DNA of 64,000 nt, from the NCBI GenBank assembly GCA_963844205.1, contig CAWJNK010000015.1, forward strand, positions 117,863 through 181,862. The letters run 5' to 3'. The notes beneath the pieces were generated by a model. The model saw nothing but the letters and a program-made list of their open reading frames with translations. It searched no databases and was not told where the DNA came from. Origin of the DNA: DASSUW01 sp963844205 (GTDB lineage: Bacteria > Actinomycetota > Thermoleophilia > Solirubrobacterales > Solirubrobacteraceae). The position numbers and the translations under genes were made by a program. Below are positions 33,539 through 42,399 of the stretch, in pieces (position 1 is the stretch's first letter; each line of letters opens with the position of its first letter).

Positions 33539-36500
33539 GGCAGCTCTCCGGCGCGCTCGCGGTCGAGGAGCAGCTCGCGGCGCAGGCGCGCGGCGATCTG
33601 GTCGTAGAGCTCGTCGACGTCGATGGACGCGGTGGCGCGGGGCGGCTCGGGAAGCGCACGGTGATGGGTTGTCGTGTGCGTGGCGCGGGGGGCGCCCCCG
33701 GCCTGGCCCGCAGAGGGAAAGACGACGCTCGCGCGAGCGTCCGGCGCTTCGATGAGCGAGCCGCCGGTCACCGCCGCCAGCCGAGCGGCGTCCGTGTTGC
33801 CGGCCACGGGCGGCGCCTCTGGTCCCGTCCGGCGCGCCGCCACCCGCTCGGCCTGGCGAGCGACCCGAGGTTGAGGCGCCGGCTCCGCGACGGCGCGAGC
33901 GACCTGAGGCCGAGCCGGCAACTCGGCGACGGAGCGATCGACCTGAGGGCGAGCCGGCAACGTGGCGACTGAGCGAGCGATCACGCGCGGCGCCCCAGCC
34001 TGGAGCGAGGCCGGCGGCACCGACGATTCGAGGCCGTTCGCGCCCGTCGCGACGGCGCCGGCCTCTCGATCGCGCTCCGCACGGCCCGCCCGGCTCAACC
34101 GGCGCAGCGGGACGGTCGAGCGGTCGAGCGAGGGCGCGGCCTCAGGGGGCGTCGCATCTCCCAAGGTCGTCGGATCGGCGTGACGGCGGGCCACGAACCG
34201 GTCCGCGCGGGCGACCGGCTCGGCGGGGGAGGGGGCCGGCGTACGAGCAGCCGCGGTAGCTCGACCGGCCGGTCTGCTGGCTTCGTGGGAGGGGGCGCGA
34301 GCGACATCAGCGGCTCGACCGGCTGCCCTGGTGGCTTCGTGGGAGGGTGCACGAGAGACGGCAGGCTCTTCGCCGGCGGCACGGATCGGTGCGCTCGAGG
34401 GGGCCTCGGCGCTTGACGCCGTATGCGCAGCGCCAGGCTGGCGGCTGGCCGGCTGGGTCGATTGGTGAGAGGGCTCAGCGCTGGACGGCGCGGGCGCAAC
34501 GGCAGGCTCGCGGCTGGCCGGGCCGGGCGATTGGTGGGACGGCTCAGCGCCGGACGGCGCGGGCGCAACGGCAGGCTCGCGGCTGGCCGGGCCGGCCGAT
34601 TGGTGGGACGGCTCAGCGCCGGACGGCGTGCGCGCAACGGCAAGCTCGCGGCTGGCCGGGCCGGGCGATTGGTGGGACGGCTCAGCGCCGGACGGCGTGG
34701 GGGCAACGACCGGCTCGCGGCTGGCCGGGCGGGTCGATTCGTGGGACGGCTGGGCGCCGGACGGCGTGCGGGCCACGGCAGGCTCGCCGCCAGCCGGGCG
34801 GGGCGAGTGGAGGGAGGGCTCGGTCGGCGTGGGGGTGCGGGCGACGGCGCCGGGTCCGCCGGCCGGTCGGCTCGGTTCACCAAGCGGCTCGGCGGGAGCC
34901 GCCACGCGGACGACGTCTCCGCGCTCGCCTCCGCGGCTTTCACGCGGCGTCGTCTCGCCCCCGCTGGCCGGGCGGGCACCGGCGGCGGCTTGGCGCCGGG
35001 GGGAGGGCTCGGCGGGCGTGGGGGTGCGGGCGACGGCGCCGGGTCCGCCGGCCGGTCCGCTCGGTTCACCAAACGGCTCGGCGGGAGCCGCCACGCGGAC
35101 GACGTCTCCGCGCTCGCCTCCGCGGCTTTCACGCGGCGTCGTCTCGCCCCCGCTGGCCGGGCGGGCACCGGCGGCGGCTTGGCGCCGGGGGGAGGGCTCG
35201 GCGGGCGTGGGGGTGCGGGCGACGGCGCCGGGTCCGCCGGCCGGTCGGCTCGGTTCACCCAACGGCTCGGCGGGAGCGGCCACGCTGACGACGTCCGCGC
35301 GCTCCTCTCCGCGGCCCTCACGCGGTGTCGTCTCACCCCCGCTCGCCGGGCTGGCCTCGGCGGCCGGTTGGTGGGTGCGTCCGTGTGAGGGCTCGGCGGG
35401 AGACGGTGCCCGCGCGACGCGGGGGCCGCGGCTCGTCGAGCCGGACGCCTCGGGCCGAGCGAGCCTGCGCGTGACCTCGGGACGCTCGTCTCCCGGCTGA
35501 CCGCCTGGGGTCGTGTCCCGGCTGAGCGTGCGGGCGGCGGCGGCGTCGCCTCGGGGGGGTGCGACCTCGGTCGATTGTTCCTCGCCGCCGGCCGCCGGCA
35601 GGGAGCCCGGTGTCGGCTGGGCATCTGGCTGCTGCGGCTGAATCGAGTCCTGATGCGCGACGGCCTCGCCGCCTTGGGTCGAGGCCGATCCGGTCCGTTC
35701 CGCATGCTCCTCCGGGCCCACGGGGCCCGCGCGCAATCTCATGAGCCCGCGCGGGACAGCGGGCGGCGGTTCCGCGACGACGTGCGCCTCGGGCTCCACC
35801 CTCGTGCCTGCCGCCGGCGAACCGGGCCCTGCCGCCGGGTCGTCGCCGCGCGGCGGCCGGGGCGCGCTCGCGGTCGCGCGCTGCAGAGACGCCGGCTCCG
35901 GATCGGACACCGGTGGTGCCGCTCCTTCGGATCCCGCTCGACCGGAGCTCGCCGAACGTGTCCTGCCCGTTGCCGGCGTCCGGGCGACCGGTCGCGGCGA
36001 ACGTGCGTCGGCGGTTCGCTCCCCGCCCGCCGGTCGTGCGACATCTGGGCGCTCGTCTCCGACGGGCGGCTGACTCGGCGCCGGCTCGGGGCCTTTGGGC
36101 TGACGGGCATCGGCGGGGTCCGGGCGGACTCCCTGGCTCGCGGGCTCCGTGCCACCCGTCGCGGGCAGCGAGGCACCGATCGGGTCGTCGGCCTCGGGCG
36201 GCTGAGCGGGCCGTTGCTCCGCCGTCTCGCGGGTCCGCATGACCGACGCCGGCCGGTCATCGCGAGTGCTCTGCGGCCCCTCGCTCCGGGTTGGCCCGGC
36301 AGGTACGGGCGAGGCCTGGGACGGGCGGGTTGAATGGACTGCGTCGGCTGCGGGAGTCGGCGCCACGACTCGTCGTGACGGGTGATCGGGGAGCGGGTTG
36401 GCGGTCGGTGCTCCTTCGACGCCTGGACGCTCGCCGCGGGAGGGCGGCTGACTCGGCTGGCTCTCGCCGCGGGTAGCTGTGCGAGCAACCGCGGGACGGC

Positions 36501-38373
36501 CGCCAAGGCGAACCGGTCTGGTCGAAGGCTCGGCGCCGGCCGCCGCCGGCCTGGCCGCGGCCGGTACCGCGCGGGTCTCTGTCGACGCGGCGGGCCGCCG
36601 CTCCGCGGTGGTGGGCGTCTCGGCCTCGGCCCGCGCGAGCGAAGCCGGGCCGCCACCCGGAATGGCCTCCTGCGGTGTGCCCGGGGCCGAGTCCTCGCCG
36701 CGCGCCTGCTCGGGCTTCGGAGCAGGCGGCTCGCCGTCGCGCGTCGGGAATTCGACCGGTGCCGACCGGCCGGGATCGGAACTCCCCTGAGGGCGCTCGG
36801 CGCTTGCCGGCATGCGCGCCACCACCCGGCGCGATGAGCTCCCAGACGGAGCTGGTTCGCCGGCCGCCGGTTGGTCGGCCGTCGAGTGAGGTGGGGAGGT
36901 GGTGGCCGGTTGGTCGGCGGTCGAGTGAGGTGGGGAGGCGGTGGCCGGTTGGTCGGCGGCCGAGGGGGGTGGGGAGGCGGTGGCCGGTTGGTCGGCGGTC
37001 GAGGGGGGTGGGGAGGCGGTGGCCGGTTGGTCGGCGGTCGAGTGAGGTGGGGAGGTGGTGGCCGGTTGGTCGGCGGTCGAGGGCGGTGGGGCGGTGGTGG
37101 CCGGCTGGTCGGCGGTCGAGGGGGGTGGGGCGGCGGTGGACCGTTGGTCGGCGGTCGAGAGGGGCCGGCGAGCGAGAGCGCCTTGATTGGCGGTCGAAGG
37201 TGGTTGGGGGGTGGTGGCCGCTGGGTCGGCGGTCGAGGGTGGTTGGTGACTGGTGGTCGGTTGCTCGGCGGTCGCGTCGGGGGGTGGGGAGGTGGTGGCC
37301 GGTTGCTTGATGGTCGAGTCGGGCGGTGGGGGAGTGGTGGCCGGTTGGTTGATGGTCGGGTCGGGTGGTGGGGGAGTGCCGGCCGCTTTGTCGGCGGTCG
37401 AGTCTGGCTGGCGAGCCAGAGCCGCTTGATCGGCGGTTGGGCGGGGCTGTTGACTGGGTGGAGCTTGATCGGCGTGCGGCCGGCTCTGGATGGGTGGCAG
37501 ACCTGGTCCGGTCTCGCGCGGGATGGCCGTGTCGTCCGCCGGGGCCGCGGGAGCGCGCGCGAGCTTTTCGTCGCCGCCGTCCGGCATCCGCTGGAGCGGC
37601 ACGGCGCCCTCGGTCAGCGGCTCGGGCCGTTCGGCGTGCTCTGGCCGGCTCGGCGTGCTCGGCCCCGGTTGCCGCTCCGGAGCTGCCGGCCGCTCGCTCG
37701 CGGGGACGCGCGCCAGGCGGCTCAGTCGAACCGGACGTGGTCGATTCGGATGATCTTCAGCCGGTCGCGCCGGTGCGTCCGGCGAACTCTGTGGGGCGGC
37801 CGCAGGAGGCTGGGCACCGCGTGGCTTACGAAGGATGGGCGCGGGTGCGCTGTCGGCCGGGGGCGGGTCCGGTTGTGCGGCTCCGGTCGCCTCGGCTGCG
37901 GCAGTATCGGCCTGGAGTGGTGGTGATGCGGTCGGCGAGGTGGCGGGCGTGCTCCGCTCCTCGGCCTGCGGTTGCGACCGCGCCACGGCGGGGCCCTCCT
38001 CGACGCGGCCGCGTCGCACGCGGCCCAGGGACGCCGACCTGGCAGCCCGCGCGGCGCTGCCCGCTGGGGGAGAGCCCGTCGGCTGACCTCCGAAGAACGG
38101 CTGGGCGCCTTCGGGAATCTCGCCGAGGAACAGCCACCGCGCAGCCGCGTCCGTCATGCCCGGGATCTGCGGCGGCGCGGGCTCCGGCTCCGGCTGCGGC
38201 GGAGGCGTTGCCCGTCGCGGCGCGAGCCGCGTGGCCGCCGCCACGCTCGCCGGCCGCCGCCGGCCCGCCACCCGAGCGGCGAGTGCGGCGCCGCTCGCGC
38301 GCCACAGCGACAAGCGGCGCTGGGCCACCTCGGGCCCGAGCCAGGAGCCGCCCGTGTGCGGGCCATCGGTCAC
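33535..38373 (-). CDS. giant Pro/Ala-rich repeat protein of the eCIS operon (1612 aa)
   Basis: GTG start, 4-nt overlaps with the DUF6760-like gene and tube 2, so it is firmly in the operon. It is almost wholly low-complexity and probably disordered. Recognisable parts are the N-terminal 100 residues (basic A-A-R-V-A-G-R-R-R, then A-A-R-W-L-F-L-G-E-I-P-E-G-A-Q-P-F-F), and the C-terminal helix V-D-E-L-Y-D-Q-I-A-A-R-L-R-R-E-L-L, which matches the end of shorter proteins that I recall at the same place in other actinobacterial eCIS loci. Between them lie three tandem arrays with 13-, 63- and 23-residue units. No other tape-measure candidate is present, so it might set tube length or line the lumen; that is inference. 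Confidence 0.82.
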   Translation of the reverse strand: MTDGPHTGGSWLGPEVAQRRLSLWRASGAALAARVAGRRRPASVAAATRLAPRRATPPPQPEPEPAPPQIPGMTDAAARWLFLGEIPEGAQPFFGGQPTGSPPAGSAARAARSASLGRVRRGRVEEGPAVARSQPQAEERSTPATSPTASPPLQADTAAAEATGAAQPDPPPADSAPAPILRKPRGAQPPAAAPQSSPDAPARPAEDHPNRPRPVRLSRLARVPASERPAAPERQPGPSTPSRPEHAERPEPLTEGAVPLQRMPDGGDEKLARAPAAPADDTAIPRETGPGLPPIQSRPHADQAPPSQQPRPTADQAALARQPDSTADKAAGTPPPPDPTINQPATTPPPPDSTIKQPATTSPPPDATAEQPTTSHQPPSTADPAATTPQPPSTANQGALARRPLSTADQRSTAAPPPSTADQPATTAPPPSTADQPATTSPPHSTADQPATASPPPSTADQPATASPPPSAADQPATASPPHSTADQPATTSPPHSTADQPAAGEPAPSGSSSRRVVARMPASAERPQGSSDPGRSAPVEFPTRDGEPPAPKPEQARGEDSAPGTPQEAIPGGGPASLARAEAETPTTAERRPAASTETRAVPAAARPAAAGAEPSTRPVRLGGRPAVARTATRGESQPSQPPSRGERPGVEGAPTANPLPDHPSRRVVAPTPAADAVHSTRPSQASPVPAGPTRSEGPQSTRDDRPASVMRTRETAEQRPAQPPEADDPIGASLPATGGTEPASQGVRPDPADARQPKGPEPAPSQPPVGDERPDVARPAGGERTADARSPRPVARTPATGRTRSASSGRAGSEGAAPPVSDPEPASLQRATASAPRPPRGDDPAAGPGSPAAGTRVEPEAHVVAEPPPAVPRGLMRLRAGPVGPEEHAERTGSASTQGGEAVAHQDSIQPQQPDAQPTPGSLPAAGGEEQSTEVAPPRGDAAAARTLSRDTTPGGQPGDERPEVTRRLARPEASGSTSRGPRVARAPSPAEPSHGRTHQPAAEASPASGGETTPREGRGEERADVVSVAAPAEPLGEPSRPAGGPGAVARTPTPAEPSPRRQAAAGARPASGGETTPRESRGGERGDVVRVAAPAEPFGEPSGPAGGPGAVARTPTPAEPSPRRQAAAGARPASGGETTPRESRGGERGDVVRVAAPAEPLGEPSRPAGGPGAVARTPTPTEPSLHSPRPAGGEPAVARTPSGAQPSHESTRPASREPVVAPTPSGAEPSHQSPGPASRELAVARTPSGAEPSHQSAGPASREPAVAPAPSGAEPSHQSPGPASREPAVAPAPSSAEPSHQSTQPASRQPGAAHTASSAEAPSSAPIRAAGEEPAVSRAPSHEATRAAGRAADVARAPSHEASRPAGRATAAARTPAPSPAEPVARADRFVARRHADPTTLGDATPPEAAPSLDRSTVPLRRLSRAGRAERDREAGAVATGANGLESSVPPASLQAGAPRVIARSVATLPARPQVDRSVAELPARPQVARAVAEPAPQPRVARQAERVAARRTGPEAPPVAGNTDAARLAAVTGGSLIEAPDARASVVFPSAGQAGGAPRATHTTTHHRALPEPPRATASIDVDELYDQIAARLRRELLLDRERAGELP
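34440..34800 (-). repeat. 69-bp tandem repeats (23-aa units)
   Basis: About five copies of a unit encoding roughly A-V-A-R-T-P-S-G-A-E-P-S-H-Q-S-P-G-P-A-S-R-E-P. The DNA word TTGGTGGGAC recurs at 34531 and 34600, a spacing of exactly 69, so the array stays in frame inside the giant protein. Confidence 0.85.
34831..35397 (-). repeat. 189-bp tandem repeat, three copies (63-aa units)
   Basis: Copies begin at 34831, 35020 and 35209. By eye the first two differ at about two positions in 189; the third is more diverged. Each encodes a 63-aa unit with G-G-E-T-T-P-R-E-S-R-G and V-A-A-P-A-E-P. Near identity at the DNA level means a recent duplication or ongoing conversion. Confidence 0.9.
36870..37440 (-). 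repeat. 39-bp tandem repeats (13-aa S-T-A-D-Q-P units)
   Basis: Roughly a dozen in-frame copies of a 39-bp unit encoding S-T-A-D-Q-P-A-T-A-S-P-P-P and variants. Copies at 36890-37130 are nearly identical and those toward 37440 are more diverged, with a few units of altered length. Confidence 0.9.
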
Positions 38374-38531
38374 GGCGCGCCGACCTCATCGCCCGCCATC
38401 GCCGAGGCATGCTCGAGGAACAGCCGGCGATCCGCGTGCTCGAGGTCGAGGAGCTCGTCGAGCGGCCAGTGGACGTGGTGAGCGAGCCGGGCCACCTCCG
38501 CGAGAAGCTCAGGCGGAGATGGCCGCGTCAT
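38370..38531 (-). CDS. DUF6760-like small eCIS protein (53 aa)
   Basis: A 53-aa protein read directly from the sequence: ATG at 38531 overlaps the upstream stop (ATGA) and its own TGA at 38370-38372 overlaps the GTG of the giant gene (GTGA). It begins T-R-P-S-P-P-E-L-L-A-E-V-A and continues H-W-P-L-D-E-L-L-D-L-E-H-A-D-R-R-L-F. Small proteins of this kind, with the x-W-x-x-x-E/D-L-L-x-L-x-H-x-x-R pattern, sit between the tail assembly gene and the second tube gene in phage-tail-like loci and are listed as DUF6760. Function unknown, perhaps an assembly factor. Confidence 0.85.
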   Translation of the reverse strand: MTRPSPPELLAEVARLAHHVHWPLDELLDLEHADRRLFLEHASAMAGDEVGAP

Positions 38532-38902
38532 TTCCCCGGCGGGCCGTCCTGGACCTGGCTGAGGTCCACCTCGAACTCATGCCGGCAGTCCGGGCACGAG
38601 ACGACCCCGACGAGCTGCCCGTCGGTGTTGATGCGCTCGTACAGGCGCTGCAGGTGATCGAAGTCGGCCGCGTACAGCTCCTCCACGACCTGCGGCGTCA
38701 CCTCCGTCACCGGCCCGATGCGCGTGATCACCCGTGCGAGAAGAAGGACGGTGACGTACGCCTCGTTGCGCCGTACGGCGGAATCGCGCAGTGGCTCGAT
38801 CTCGTCGCGTGCCGTGGCCAGCCGCATGACGCCCTCGCGGTGGACGGCGCCCGCCGCGTCGACGTAGCCCAACGGCAGCGTGAAGGCGTACTCCGTCCGC
38901 AT
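38528..38902 (-). CDS. phage tail assembly protein (eCIS), zinc-binding end
   Basis: 124 aa from ATG 38902. The body (F-T-L-P-L-G-Y-V-D-A-A-G, H-R-E-G-V-M-R-L-A-T-A-R-D-E-I, N-E-A-Y-V-T-V-L-L-L-A-R-V-I) matches the small tail-assembly family adjacent to tube genes. It ends with a C-P-D-C-R-H pair that may bind zinc. It begins 5 nt after the tube 1 stop and overlaps the DUF6760-like start by 4 nt. It probably acts as a chaperone for tube or sheath assembly. Confidence 0.85.
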   Translation of the reverse strand: MRTEYAFTLPLGYVDAAGAVHREGVMRLATARDEIEPLRDSAVRRNEAYVTVLLLARVITRIGPVTEVTPQVVEELYAADFDHLQRLYERINTDGQLVGVVSCPDCRHEFEVDLSQVQDGPPGK

Positions 38903-38907
38903 CAGGT

Positions 38908-39348
38908 CTATTCGCGCTCGAAGCCCTCGTGTGCGAGCTCGAGCTCCTCGACGAGAATCTCGTTGCCACCGGCGTTCAGGCCCGGCGAGCTGTACCTGCA
39001 CGGCCAGGCACGCACGAACTTGAACGTCATGACCGGGTTGCCCTCCCAGTCGACCACCTGGATCGTGCCGTCCTTGCGAGACTCGCCGATCTTGCCGTCG
39101 ACGATGTCCTTACGCCACTGCCAGAGCTCCATCTGGGTGTCGATGCCGCGCTTGAGCGTGATGTTCGACCACTTCAGCTGGCCCGGGAACTTCTGGATGA
39201 TCGACTTGCCGTTGGCGTCCGCGGCGTTGTGCGAGACCACCTCGTTCTCGCTCGTGAGGCCGGTGCACTCCTTGAAGTACCCGGCGGCCTCCGCGCCACC
39301 GAGGTTCAGCAGGAAGTAGTAACTGCCGGCGAGGTTCTCATTGGCCAT
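38908..39348 (-). CDS. inner tube protein (gp19-like), tube 1
   Basis: 146 aa, ATG with GAGGAG upstream. Typical gp19-like tube subunit: Y-Y-F-L-L-N-L-G-G near the start, F-K-E-C-T-G-L, then I-T-L-K-R-G-I-D and V-V-D-W-E-G-N-P-V, ending V-E-E-L-E-L-A-H-E-G. Position directly after the sheath marks it as the major tube protein of the particle. Length and motifs are intact. Confidence 0.92.
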   Translation of the reverse strand: MANENLAGSYYFLLNLGGAEAAGYFKECTGLTSENEVVSHNAADANGKSIIQKFPGQLKWSNITLKRGIDTQMELWQWRKDIVDGKIGESRKDGTIQVVDWEGNPVMTFKFVRAWPCRYSSPGLNAGGNEILVEELELAHEGFERE

Positions 39349-39374
39349 TCGCGTGCTCCTCTCTGGTCAAGGGA

Positions 39375-40926
<1,552 letters not shown>

Positions 40927-40942
<16 letters not shown>

Positions 40943-41310
40943 GTCCCTCCTTCGCTGGTTCCCCGACCGAACAGCTCTCGATGGAGGCGCTCCGCCGCCG
41001 GCGCCGGTACGACGCGCGGGGCCGAGGTGCCCGGGGTCAGCACCTCGATGACCTCGTCGTCGCCGCGCCAGACGACGACCGTGGCCGCGGGCGCGGCCAC
41101 GCGCAGGCGTGCGCTGAGCCCCGAAGGCGTCGGACCGACCACTACGGCGTCGGGCCTGCTCTCGGCGGCGCGAGCCACGAGCGCGTCCACCTCGCTCGCG
41201 TGGTCGACGACGGCGGCACCGCCCTCGACCAGCGCACGGGCGATCCCGACCCGCAGGATCGGGTCGAGCGCTCCGAGGAGCACTCGCGGAGGATCGCTCA
41301 GCGCCTGCAC
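40927..41310 (-). CDS. degenerate receiver-domain protein in the eCIS locus
   Basis: 127 aa, GTG start. The fold looks like a lone response-regulator receiver: R-V-L-L-G-A-L-D-P-I-L-R-V-G-I-A-R-A-L at the start and D-A-V-V-V-G where the phosphoacceptor strand should be. The Asp is replaced by Gly, one of the two acidic pocket residues is missing, and no output domain follows. It is thus probably not phosphorylated and could work by protein binding. It overlaps the sheath start by 16 nt, so it is made with the sheath. Confidence 0.65.
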
Positions 41311-41409
41311 AGCAGTCCGAGTCTCTGCGATCGCGGCGGGAGCGCGGGGGCAGCAATTCAGGAACCGTCGCTGCCCGAACGGACGCCGGCGATGCCCGTC
41401 GGGGACGAA

Positions 41410-42276
41410 CTACGGAGTCGCGGTCGTGAGCTCGAGGCCGCCGCCGGGCACGACGAGGTCGCCGGAGGCCACGGTGCCGCCTGGGGCCCGGCAGTCGCAC
41501 CGGTGCCTGCCGGCCGGCACGCCGGCGAAGGTGAAGCGCCCGTCGGGCCGGGACGATGCCCACGCCCCGAGATCGGGCAGCACGAGCCAGGCGTCGGCAA
41601 CCGGTTGCCCGTCGGCGGACCGAACGATGCCACCGGACCGGTGCCGCTCGAACGGTGGTCGCGTCCCGGCGCCCATGTCGGCGACGCGCACGGTGTGCGT
41701 GCGCACCTCCGGCCCGCGCTCGACGGTGACGCCCGGCACGATCGCCAGCGTGACCACGTAGTCGAGCGATACGCGGTAGCGCCCGCCGACCGCGGTCCAG
41801 AACTCGGCCTTCTGGTCGCCTTTCGGCTGGCCGATCCGCCCCATGATCGGCCCCTGCGCGGACGCGGCCTCGGCGAGCCGCTCGCCCAGGACGCGGTCTG
41901 GAAGCCGCGTGTACGCGAGCAGGATCGCCAGCGTCTGCGACAGCAGCCGGTGCTCGTCCTCCGCCTCCCGCGTCCATGCGGTGACGGCGTAGGAGCACTC
42001 GATCCGCAGCGCCGGCCGCTCGAGGCGCGCGGGGCCGTTCCCACGATGCTCGCTCCAGCCGGCCGAGGGCATGTCGGCCGCCTCACGCACGTCGTAGAGG
42101 AACAGATCGACGGTCGGCGAGGTCAGTCCGGCGGCCCACTGGTTGGTGGGCGCCTCGAAGGACACCCGCACGCCGTCGAATCCGTGCTCGGCCAGCTCGG
42201 CCTCGAGCAGCCGCCGGAGCGCCCCATCGAGGTCGGCGAGCATCGTGTTGAGCGGGACGCTGACCGTGGCGGGCAC
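41410..42276 (-). CDS. Pvc16/DUF4255-like tube-terminator protein with C-terminal Ig-like domain
   Basis: 288 aa. Residues 10-190 match the Pvc16/DUF4255 N-domain (D-L-D-G-A-L-R-R-L-L-E-A-E-L, then P-T-V-D-L-F-L-Y-D-V and L-E-R-P-A-L-R-I-E-C-S-Y). The last 80 form a carboxypeptidase-regulatory-like sandwich (G-I-V-R-S-A-D-G-Q-P-V, F-A-G-V-P-A-G). GTG 42276 lies 6 nt after a TACCTT -10, so it is probably leaderless; ATG 42243 is an alternative. In Photorhabdus and Serratia particles this protein caps the tube and sheath at the distal end. Confidence 0.85.
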   Translation of the reverse strand: MPATVSVPLNTMLADLDGALRRLLEAELAEHGFDGVRVSFEAPTNQWAAGLTSPTVDLFLYDVREAADMPSAGWSEHRGNGPARLERPALRIECSYAVTAWTREAEDEHRLLSQTLAILLAYTRLPDRVLGERLAEAASAQGPIMGRIGQPKGDQKAEFWTAVGGRYRVSLDYVVTLAIVPGVTVERGPEVRTHTVRVADMGAGTRPPFERHRSGGIVRSADGQPVADAWLVLPDLGAWASSRPDGRFTFAGVPAGRHRCDCRAPGGTVASGDLVVPGGGLELTTATP

Positions 42277-42282
42277 GCGCCG

Positions 42283-42312
42283 AAGGTAGCCCAGCCGGAC
42301 CGCGCTGGACAG
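42283..42312 (-). promoter_or_regulatory. Predicted leaderless promoter of the eCIS operon
   Basis: CTGTCC (42312-42307), an 18-bp spacer, then TACCTT (42288-42283), 6 nt before the GTG at 42276. The same CTGTCC and TANNNT pair appears in the divergent promoter. Confidence 0.4.
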
Positions 42313-42364
42313 GGCCGTTGGGTTGCCCGAACGGGCAGGTCATGCGCGCGGGCGGTCCGAGTCG

Positions 42365-42393
42365 CTGTCCGCCCCGAGGTGCGGGGTTACGAT
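42365..42393 (+). promoter_or_regulatory. Predicted leaderless promoter of the nuclease-like gene
   Basis: CTGTCC at 42365-42370, 17-bp spacer, TACGAT at 42388-42393, and GTG start 6 nt later at 42400. No Shine-Dalgarno is present. Confidence 0.45.
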
Positions 42394-42399
42394 GGCGCC

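Noticed and set aside
34180..35750. Long plus-strand and alternate minus-strand open frames across the repeat region
   Set aside because: They arise from GC-rich repeats without stops, have Arg/Gly-only composition and lack starts coupled to neighbours. The minus frame of 1612 aa has 4-nt overlaps at both ends and a conserved C-terminus.
33535..38373. The repeat region as a CRISPR array
   Set aside because: Units are contiguous with no unique spacers, have periods of 39, 69 and 189 bp that are multiples of three, and stay in frame.
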